Origin: Blautia parvula
GTDB taxonomy: Bacteria; Bacillota; Clostridia; Lachnospirales; Lachnospiraceae
DNA: 64,000 bases
Direction: 5' to 3'
Assembly (NCBI RefSeq): GCF_020215665.1
Contig: NZ_CP084061.1
Span: 1,426,001-1,490,000, forward strand
A model generated the notes under the pieces. It did no database searches, was not told the origin of the DNA, and saw only the letters and a list, made by a program, of their open reading frames with translations. Shown piece by piece: positions 34,763 through 41,623 of the stretch. The translations under genes and the position numbers were made by a program. Positions within the stretch are counted from its first letter, which is position 1; each line of letters opens with the position of its first letter.

Positions 34763-36791
34763 GCTGGCTCTTCGCAATGCCAAACGCTCCTTCCGAGACT
34801 ATCTCATCTATCTTCTGACCATGGTATTCACTGCTGCCCTGATGTTCTCCTTTGACTCCATGATCTTCTCAGAGGATGTAAAAAAGCTATGCGCCGAGGC
34901 GGGAATGATGGGCGCCATGCTGGGTCTGGCCACCTTCTTTATCGTGCTCATCATGATATGGCTGGTGCACTATATGATGAAATTCATGGCGGAAAAACGA
35001 AGCAGGGAATTTGCCACCTATCTGCTTCTCGGATTTCACAAAAAGCAGATCGCAAGGCTGTTTTTAAAAGAAATGCTGCTTCTGGGCCTGGCTGCTTTCT
35101 TCATCGGCCTGCTTCCCGGCCTCTTTCTGCAGCAGGTTATCACAACCCTGATCTATGCCATTGTGCAGGCTGACTACACGATCCATATCCAATGGAACAT
35201 AGCGACTTTTTTTATGACTGCAGGGATTTTCTTCGGCTCCTATGTGCTGGCAATGTTCCGGAGCAACCGGCGTTTTAAGAAAATGAATATCCGTGAGATG
35301 ATGTACCTGGACCGCCAGAATGAGGAATTGAAAAACGGAAATAAATCGGGAAAACAGTGGATGTTTTTTGTCTCCCTATTCACGATTCTATTGTTTGGCT
35401 GGATGCTGTACTTTGGGCATTTTAATCAATGGAATGTATATCCCATGATCGCGGCACTCATTGTCTCCGTCTATTTTCTGTACATGGGGCTCTCCGCTTT
35501 TCTTATCAGCTACATCCGGAAAGGAAGAGCCGGCGTATATAACGGAGCCAATATATTCCTTCTCAGGCAGCTTGCCTCCAAAGTAAAAACCATGCAGTTT
35601 ACGCTGGGCACACTCACGATTCTTTTTATGGTGGCCCTGGTGGGGGTATCGGATGCCCTGATGCTGAACCAGTTTCAAAACACACAGGTGCAGGAAAAAT
35701 ATCCCTTTGATGTTTGCATATACAACGAACATACCGATTATGATTTTGCCGAAGAGAAAGCGCTGACGGAAAAGTACGCGAAAATCACAGATTTTCTGGC
35801 CTATGAGATTTATCAGGATCATACCAATTCCTGCAATCGTTATCTTACGGAAGCGCTTTCTGAGAACGACACTTACTATTACTCCTGTTTTAAATACGAC
35901 ACCTATATGCGTTTAAGCGATTACAACCGCCTGCGGCAGATGCTGCATCTGGATCCGGTCAGCCTTCAGCAGGACCAGTATCTGATACAGACAAAAAAGA
36001 GGCTGAAAAAAACACTGCTGCCGTTCTCCGAAACCCCTTTGCACATTCAGGGGCAGGACTATGTCTGTGCCGGAATCTATACCGATACCTTTGAGCAAAG
36101 CGGACACAACGGTGCTGATTATATACTGGTCGTCCCGGATGAAACGGCGGCCTCCATGACGCCTTACTACTCCCTCATGGCAGCCAGTATAAAAGGCAGC
36201 CTTCCGGATGATTTCTACGACCAGGTGCTGTCCATGTGGGGCATCAATATGAAAAATGATTCCTATGAAGAGCTGGATAACTATATGGACAGCCTGGACC
36301 GGGGAACCGGATCAGATGCCATCTATGTGTCTGATAAGCTGGTATTTCTGAAAGAAAACGATGCAAGGGAAATGAAATTTCTGCTCTCCACCCTGATCTT
36401 TCCGCTGATCTATGTAGGGCTTGTGTTCCTCTGTGTGGCGCTCACAGTGCTGGCAGTCCAGCAGCTCTCAGATTCCGGAAAATACAAATACCGCTATCAG
36501 CTTCTCGGCAAACTGGGCATGCGGACAAAGGAACTGAACCAGATAATTTTCCGGCAGCTTGTCATTTACTATATCTGCCCCTTTGCAGGAGCGGTACTGC
36601 TCAGCGGAGGCATTGTGGGCTTTATCAGCCATAATTTCGTCAAATACTCCGGTGTGCAGGCACCGTCCTGGCCTTACTTCGGGCTTGCACTGCTGCTGTT
36701 CGGCGGTGTGTATATAATTTACTTTATCGCAACTTACATTGAATTCAAACGGAATATCATGTCCGCGCAGAAAGTGCCTGATGTGGAATAA
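34752..36791 (+). CDS. BceB-like ABC transporter permease
   Basis: A 679-residue permease with about ten membrane helices and FtsX-type domains at both ends (the second half begins near residue 540). A large extracellular domain of about 200 residues lies between helices 7 and 8 (from LMLNQFQNTQ to KLVFLKEND); this domain senses the peptide in the Bce family. ATG at 34752 has AGGAGG 8 nt upstream; GTG at 34743 sits within that site. It overlaps the ATPase gene by 11 bp. The peptide recognised cannot be read from sequence. Confidence 0.93.
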   Translation: MLNKLALRNAKRSFRDYLIYLLTMVFTAALMFSFDSMIFSEDVKKLCAEAGMMGAMLGLATFFIVLIMIWLVHYMMKFMAEKRSREFATYLLLGFHKKQIARLFLKEMLLLGLAAFFIGLLPGLFLQQVITTLIYAIVQADYTIHIQWNIATFFMTAGIFFGSYVLAMFRSNRRFKKMNIREMMYLDRQNEELKNGNKSGKQWMFFVSLFTILLFGWMLYFGHFNQWNVYPMIAALIVSVYFLYMGLSAFLISYIRKGRAGVYNGANIFLLRQLASKVKTMQFTLGTLTILFMVALVGVSDALMLNQFQNTQVQEKYPFDVCIYNEHTDYDFAEEKALTEKYAKITDFLAYEIYQDHTNSCNRYLTEALSENDTYYYSCFKYDTYMRLSDYNRLRQMLHLDPVSLQQDQYLIQTKKRLKKTLLPFSETPLHIQGQDYVCAGIYTDTFEQSGHNGADYILVVPDETAASMTPYYSLMAASIKGSLPDDFYDQVLSMWGINMKNDSYEELDNYMDSLDRGTGSDAIYVSDKLVFLKENDAREMKFLLSTLIFPLIYVGLVFLCVALTVLAVQQLSDSGKYKYRYQLLGKLGMRTKELNQIIFRQLVIYYICPFAGAVLLSGGIVGFISHNFVKYSGVQAPSWPYFGLALLLFGGVYIIYFIATYIEFKRNIMSAQKVPDVE

Positions 36792-36798
36792 CATTTAA

Positions 36799-36826
36799 GG
36801 GGAAGCCCGGTTTACCGGACTTCCCC
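36799..36826. terminator. Hairpin between convergent permease and MerR genes
   Basis: GGGGAAG-C-CCGG and CCGG-A-CTTCCCC form a compact stem with a TTTA loop. The U-run is weak on both strands, so it may mark 3' ends more than it terminates strongly. Confidence 0.5.
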
Positions 36827-36839
36827 CTGATACTGTCCC

Positions 36840-37760
36840 CTATGCTTTTCTGTTCTGAATAAAATACTGGTAGGCTCTTCCTATAAATTCAGAGGCCCCT
36901 TTGCCATAGTTTTTATCCATAGTATCAATCAAAAGTTTTTCATGCAGATAGCCGTCAATCATGTTTTCCCAGAAGTTTTTGCCCATTTCCATTCCTTCGT
37001 ACAGTTTTTCCGTGATCTCCACACATTCCTTTATGGTCGCCTGCACTTCCTCCGAGCCCGGGTCTCTTGTCAGATCGGATACCAGAGCCTCTGTAAGCTC
37101 CTTGTTCCGCTGCAGTCCGCCGTCCTCTTTGAGTTTCTGTCCTTTTTCCATCAATTCGGGCATATGTTCCAGGTTCTTTCTCATGGCAGATATAAAATCT
37201 TCCATGCTGTCATAATTTTTCTTGGCAGCGTCAACCAGGAAGGACTCTTTTCCTTTCCACTTACTCACCCAGTCATCAAATGCTTCCATGCTTCCAAAGC
37301 TTTTTATGACAGCATCCTCATGCTCCTTCCGGAATTCGGACAGCATGTCAAAATATTCTTTTGTATCAAATTCTTCAAAACTCATACACGTTTCCCCCTT
37401 TTCTAATTTTCCCAACAGACGAATCATTTTGTCCAGCCGTTTTCTCTTTGTCTCCAATAGTTGTTTCTGCTGCTTATACGCCTCTGTTTTGTCAAAGGCC
37501 GGATTTTCGATAATTGCTTTGATCTCTTTTAAAGAGAAATCCAGCTCCTTGAAAAACAGTATCTGCTGCAAGGTTCCAAGTGCAGCGTCATCGTATAAGC
37601 GGTAGCCGGAATCCGTCAGCTTCGTTGGTGCCAGAAGCCCTATCTCGTCGTAATACTGTAATGTCCTTACGCTGATCCCTGTTAGCTCAGAAACCTGTTT
37701 TACTGTCTTAATATGATTCCACTCCCTTCTGTCCATGTGTTTTTTGCAGCTCTGTATCAT
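36840..37760 (-). CDS. MerR-family regulator with TipAS domain
   Basis: A 306-residue activator. The N-terminal MerR winged helix (about 18-85; VKQVSELTGISVRTLQYYDEIGLL) is followed by a coiled-coil dimerisation helix and a C-terminal TipAS-like helical domain (about 175-300) that binds thiopeptide-type antibiotics in the type member. Together with the adjacent Bce genes it suggests a local antibiotic-response cluster. The start has a weak ribosome site (AAAAGAAAT), so the N-terminal boundary is uncertain; residues 1-15 are not part of the conserved fold. Confidence 0.87.
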   Translation of the reverse strand: MIQSCKKHMDRREWNHIKTVKQVSELTGISVRTLQYYDEIGLLAPTKLTDSGYRLYDDAALGTLQQILFFKELDFSLKEIKAIIENPAFDKTEAYKQQKQLLETKRKRLDKMIRLLGKLEKGETCMSFEEFDTKEYFDMLSEFRKEHEDAVIKSFGSMEAFDDWVSKWKGKESFLVDAAKKNYDSMEDFISAMRKNLEHMPELMEKGQKLKEDGGLQRNKELTEALVSDLTRDPGSEEVQATIKECVEITEKLYEGMEMGKNFWENMIDGYLHEKLLIDTMDKNYGKGASEFIGRAYQYFIQNRKA

Positions 37761-37853
37761 ATTTCTTTTCTATGATAATTTCATCTTACACTATCACGGA
37801 ACGTGAGAGTCAATAATGTTTTTCAATAAATTTAAAAGGGGGAAATATAATTT

Positions 37854-39140
37854 TTATCCTTGGATATCTCCGTTTGCACGGAGCAGTTCTTTTGCGCATT
37901 CCATATAATAATGGCGCCCATTTGCGCTTGTTTCGTATTCTGCCGTTTTTTCCAGAGCTGCGGCTTTTAACTGCAGCACTTTGCTGTCAGGTTCCGCAGC
38001 CAGCAGCAGATCACAGAGCTCCAGGCACCACTGGTACTCTTTTTCCTTTAGTGCCTTTTTGGCCGCCTCAAAAGTTTTCGTTTTGCCGCCTATCAGATCC
38101 AGCATTTTTTCGGAATGCGCTTTCGGAGCAAGGGGATGGAGATTCGTCGGATTTCCGTCAAACCATCCTAAATATGCCGAATAAATCTCTCGTACCGTCC
38201 ACTCCACACATCCATAATGCTCCGCCAAATACGGAAGATTTGCATATTCCCCGGGCAGTCGGATTTCAGAAGCCAATTCTTCCGGGCTTTTGCCTGCATT
38301 CATTCCCTCTAATGTTTTGGTGAGAATATAGTCAATAGAATTTTTAAAATTCCCCAGCACTTCCCGGATTTTTTCATTGCCGGATATCAGCGCTGTATGG
38401 CCCGGCAGAAGATATTCTGCAGGGTAAGACATGAGCACATCAAGACTGTGGATCCACGTTGCGAGATTGCGGTACTGTCCGCCGCGAATCGCGTATAAAT
38501 TGGGAAAACAGCCAAAATAATTGTCGCCGCAGCACAGCACTTCCTTTTCAGGGAACCATATCATGAGCTGTTCTTCCGCCTCACCCGGAAGACGAACCAT
38601 CTCGACCTGTACCCCGTCAATTTCTCTGACAATGCGCTCCTGCTGACAAACCCTGGTCGGTGGGACAAAAGCCCTGTGTTCCCCGTAGACCACGCCCTCC
38701 CGCGGTCCGATTCCCTGAGAGATGGCTTCCTCGTCTGTGAGAGAATATCCAAACTGCCGTTTTCCCCGCAGATTCTGAATATCCTGCAGAAGTTCCGTTT
38801 TTTCCAATACAGCAGTTACAGGTTCAAAGGCTATGATTTCCTCCGCGCTTTCCTGAAATGCCCCTGCGCCGCCCCGGTGATCGGGATGTCCGTGTGTATA
38901 AAGAATGGTTTTTACTTTTTTGCCAGTATTCTTTTCAATGATTTCTGACAATCTTTGCCCGCGCTCCAGGGTGTCCAGAGTGTCAATTAAAATAACGCCG
39001 GCAGCCCCCTCAACAAAGACAGCGTTGCTGTGCCCGAAGCCTGATACGAACCACACCCCTTTTGTCACTTCAGAAACGGTTTCTTTGTAATTTTTTTCTG
39101 TAAAGTCCCGTAATGTCTGACCGCCATTTTCTATAAGCAT
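37854..39140 (-). CDS. MBL-fold hydrolase with alkylsulfatase dimerisation domain
   Basis: A 428-residue metallo-beta-lactamase-fold protein. The zinc motif THGHPDH lies at 82-88, a further ligand Asp is in CCGDNYFG, and a histidine in LPGHTALISG. The C-terminal third (about 275-400) matches the helical dimerisation part of class III alkylsulfatases (SdsA1/BDS1). There is no signal peptide, unlike many SDS hydrolases, so it is probably cytoplasmic. AATGGAGG precedes the ATG. It stands alone. Activity on alkyl sulfates is plausible but not shown; other MBL esterase activity is possible. Confidence 0.82.
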   Translation of the reverse strand: MLIENGGQTLRDFTEKNYKETVSEVTKGVWFVSGFGHSNAVFVEGAAGVILIDTLDTLERGQRLSEIIEKNTGKKVKTILYTHGHPDHRGGAGAFQESAEEIIAFEPVTAVLEKTELLQDIQNLRGKRQFGYSLTDEEAISQGIGPREGVVYGEHRAFVPPTRVCQQERIVREIDGVQVEMVRLPGEAEEQLMIWFPEKEVLCCGDNYFGCFPNLYAIRGGQYRNLATWIHSLDVLMSYPAEYLLPGHTALISGNEKIREVLGNFKNSIDYILTKTLEGMNAGKSPEELASEIRLPGEYANLPYLAEHYGCVEWTVREIYSAYLGWFDGNPTNLHPLAPKAHSEKMLDLIGGKTKTFEAAKKALKEKEYQWCLELCDLLLAAEPDSKVLQLKAAALEKTAEYETSANGRHYYMECAKELLRANGDIQG

Positions 39141-39245
39141 ATAATTATGCCTCCATTCCTTTGGTTTTTCTCTATTTTACCACAATTACAGGGGTGTGAA
39201 CATGAGAAACTTGCTGCCGATGCCAGAAGGCAGAAGGAAATGGAC

Positions 39246-39284
39246 GAAAAAACGGCATAGCCGTAATGGCTGATGCCGTTTTTT
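39246..39284. terminator. Terminator after the sigma/anti-sigma genes
   Basis: CGGCAT and ATGCCG arms with an inner GCC/GGC pair are flanked by A and T runs, so the hairpin works on both strands. It ends the minus-strand sigma factor operon. Confidence 0.82.
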
Positions 39285-39317
39285 GTGGTGATGTTTTTAT
39301 GTCCTGTCATGCTGTGT

Positions 39318-40025
39318 TTATTCTCCGTGATGCCCGTTTCTATGCCCGTGTTCTGTATTTTCATAGTCTGAGTCGCCGGAAGAATGACTGCTCTGCTGAT
39401 TTTCCTGACTCTCTTCCGACTGGTCACCCCTGGATTTCTCATCGTGTTTTCCATTGCCCTGGCCGCTGTGTTTTTCTCTGTGGCCTTCTGTCTCCGTGTC
39501 ATGTTCCCGGCTGTGATGTTCACGGTACTGCTGACCGTATGAGTGGCAGGCCTCATTGGCGCTCTGCTGCATATCTGCCTCCTGCTCGTCATCATGGCAG
39601 GAAACCTTCACCTTTGCCTTATCCCCCTGGCACTCCTGATAGGAATCTGTCTCCATAATGGCCTGCAGCGCTTCCTGGTAATGCATTCCCGTCACATCCA
39701 CCTGGGAGATTATGCTCTCTCCGTCTTCGTTCAGACCCTCCGCTGAAATCACCGTTTCTTTGCCGTTTACGGACAGACCGATCTCAACCGGGCCTTCCAT
39801 AGTGATATATGCTGCCTCGGCTTTTATCTCATAAGCCCTCATACTCCCCGCAAACACCAGTACCAGCAGCAAAGCCCCTGCCAGTGTCCGGTAAAATACC
39901 GGTCTTTGGTAAAAGCGGCGTTTTGAACAGGAATCCAGTTGGGCGATCAGGGTTTCCTTTGTTTTTTCCTTCATCTGCTCATCTGCTTTTACAGAATCAA
40001 ATGCGTCTCTGATTTTTCTGCTCAC
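39318..40025 (-). CDS. RsgI-like transmembrane anti-sigma factor with His-rich tail
   Basis: A 235-residue type II membrane protein. Residues 1-44 are cytoplasmic and would bind the ECF sigma factor, one helix spans about 46-64, and the outer part begins with an RsgI-type core (GPVEIGLSVNGKETVISAEGL, about 79-98). The self-cleavage Asn-Pro pair of RsgI is replaced by Gly-Pro. The C-terminus from about residue 155 is disordered, with many His, Gln, Ser and acidic residues and the end GHRNGHHGE. This suggests metal or surface binding in place of the carbohydrate modules of clostridial RsgI. It overlaps the sigma gene by 4 bp. Confidence 0.78.
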   Translation of the reverse strand: MSRKIRDAFDSVKADEQMKEKTKETLIAQLDSCSKRRFYQRPVFYRTLAGALLLVLVFAGSMRAYEIKAEAAYITMEGPVEIGLSVNGKETVISAEGLNEDGESIISQVDVTGMHYQEALQAIMETDSYQECQGDKAKVKVSCHDDEQEADMQQSANEACHSYGQQYREHHSREHDTETEGHREKHSGQGNGKHDEKSRGDQSEESQENQQSSHSSGDSDYENTEHGHRNGHHGE

Positions 40026-40498
40026 TCCACGTCACCTCCTACCATATCCTTCAGCATCTGTCTGGCACGGTTCATCCAGGTATAAACGGTATTCTCTTTT
40101 TTATGCAGGATTCCCGCTATTTCCACTGCTGTGTATCCCTCGTAATAGAAGAGATAAATAACGGATTTGTATTTGTCCGGCAGTTTCAGGACTGCCTCCC
40201 GTATGTAAGATAAATCCTCCTTCTCCTCTATGGGAATTTCCTGTGCTTCCTCCAGGGAAGTATGCCTGCGGAAAATATTCTTCAGGAAATCCTTGCACTC
40301 ATTGATCGTCACCCGGATGATCCAGGCTTTTTCATGTTCCTTAGAGTCAAATTCCGGATTGGCGCGCATCAGCTTCAAAAAGACGTTCTGCATAATGTCC
40401 TGGGTGTCATCATAATTCTTTCCATAAGAATAGCAGATACGGGTTATGGTATCTGCGTATTCTTCCACTATTACATTGATGTCCCATTTTGTCATCAT
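40022..40498 (-). CDS. ECF-type RNA polymerase sigma factor
   Basis: A 158-residue sigma-70 relative with region 2 (YGKNYDDTQDIMQNVFLKLM, where DDTQD and the aromatic core contact -10 DNA) and region 4 (KLPDKYKSVIYLFYYEGYTAVEIAGILHK; helix-turn-helix near 120-145). It lies 4 bp over the anti-sigma gene and 60 bp downstream of the Cys-repeat protein gene, so the three are probably one regulon. ATG ATG at the start has AAAGGAT upstream. Its own promoter and the signal it answers to are unknown. Confidence 0.9.
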   Translation of the reverse strand: MMTKWDINVIVEEYADTITRICYSYGKNYDDTQDIMQNVFLKLMRANPEFDSKEHEKAWIIRVTINECKDFLKNIFRRHTSLEEAQEIPIEEKEDLSYIREAVLKLPDKYKSVIYLFYYEGYTAVEIAGILHKKENTVYTWMNRARQMLKDMVGGDVE

Positions 40499-40558
40499 GT
40501 GAATGAAATCCTTTCGGCTTTATATGATACTATCTGTCTTCTTTTCCTTGATGCTGTC

Positions 40559-41485
40559 TTATTTTCCGTGATGATTTCCATGACTGCTGCCGTGATGTTT
40601 CCCATGGCCCCCGAAAGTGTCTGTGCCGTTCACAGAATCTTCCGGATTCTGACAGGCCGCGCTGTTCCTGCAGGCTTCATGGATCTGGCAGTTGGCGCCG
40701 TACTCACACTCTTCCGAATTCTGACAGGCTGCGCTGTTCCTGCAGGCTTCATGAATCTGGCAGTTGGCGCCGTACTCACACTTCTCCTGGATTTGACAGT
40801 CTTCATTGTTCATGCAGACTCCCTGGTTCCGGCAGTCGGTTCCATTCATGCAGATTTCCGGATTCTGACAGTCGGTTCTATTTATGCTGTCGGTGATGAC
40901 AGTATTAGCCTGGTTTTGACCGTCTGCATGATACGCAGAATCTGTCTGGTTTTGACTGTCTGCGGCATCTGCCTGACTGTCTGGATTATTCCCGACAGAT
41001 GTCTGTTTCACACTGTCCTCATAGTTCACAGTGACGAACTGGTTTTGGCTGTCAGTTTCATTCGCAGTACCTGTACGTTTCTGGCTGTCCGCTTCATTTG
41101 CAGTGCCTTTACCACTCTGATTGCCTGCTTTATTCCCAGTGTCTGCACGATTCTGGCTGTCCGCTTCATTTACAACACCTGTACAGTCACGGCTGCCTGT
41201 TCCGTTTATGACAGTATCCCGGCTCTGTCCGGAAGTACCATAGACGCAGTTGCCCGGGTTCTGACAACCTGCTCCATGTTCACAGTCTTCCCTCTTCTGA
41301 CAATCTGTTCCTGCACAGGTTTCCGTATATGAGCAGTCTGCTCCATGTTCCCTGCACACACTATCCCGGCACCACAGACGGCTGTGATCCCCTTTTCCTC
41401 CTGCCATCACAACGGTACTCATTGTCCCAACCAGGAGCACACCTGCTGCCGCGGCAGCTAAAACTTTTCTTTTATCAAACTTCAT
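40559..41485 (-). CDS. Secreted Cys-rich solenoid-like repeat protein with His-rich C-terminus
   Basis: A 308-residue exported protein; the signal peptide (KVLAAAAAGVLLVG..VMA-G) begins at ATG 41485, which has GGAGG 9 nt upstream. The mature part has 12-residue repeats. In the distal half, 13 cysteines occur exactly every sixth residue (pattern C-x5-C-x5), for example TDCQNPEICMNG. A middle part keeps the period with Ser/Thr in place of Cys (ADSQNRADTGNK). The N-terminal part has nine more cysteines. The tail GGHGKHHGSSHGNHHGK is His-rich. Two 24-residue units are almost identical (DNA repeat at 40638-40781). I recognise no named family; a disulfide-laddered beta-solenoid or metal-binding surface protein is plausible. 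Confidence 0.75.
   Translation of the reverse strand: MKFDKRKVLAAAAAGVLLVGTMSTVVMAGGKGDHSRLWCRDSVCREHGADCSYTETCAGTDCQKREDCEHGAGCQNPGNCVYGTSGQSRDTVINGTGSRDCTGVVNEADSQNRADTGNKAGNQSGKGTANEADSQKRTGTANETDSQNQFVTVNYEDSVKQTSVGNNPDSQADAADSQNQTDSAYHADGQNQANTVITDSINRTDCQNPEICMNGTDCRNQGVCMNNEDCQIQEKCEYGANCQIHEACRNSAACQNSEECEYGANCQIHEACRNSAACQNPEDSVNGTDTFGGHGKHHGSSHGNHHGK
40638..40781. repeat. 72-bp tandem duplication inside the Cys-repeat gene
   Basis: Two adjacent 72-bp copies differ at about three positions and encode two successive 24-residue Cys-repeat units, which shows recent repeat expansion in the gene. Confidence 0.9.
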
Positions 41486-41623
41486 CTTTTTATTCCTCCG
41501 ATTCTTCATCCTTTTATTTTCAGCGGTTTCTTCCCGGCAGAACGCCCGGAAACTCCTCTTTATACTAATAAAACGATTGGACCGGAGGAATCCTTTCAAA
41601 AATATGAAATTTATTTTATTTTT

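Noticed and set aside
40600-41200. CRISPR-like short repeated units
   Set aside because: The repeats are contiguous, in frame with a 12-residue coding period, and there are no spacers, so they are protein repeats.
40262-41332. Long plus-strand open frame (356 codons) across the sigma factor and Cys-repeat genes
   Set aside because: It is antisense to two supported genes and owes its length to the biased codons of the 12-residue repeats; no ribosome site or protein pattern supports it.
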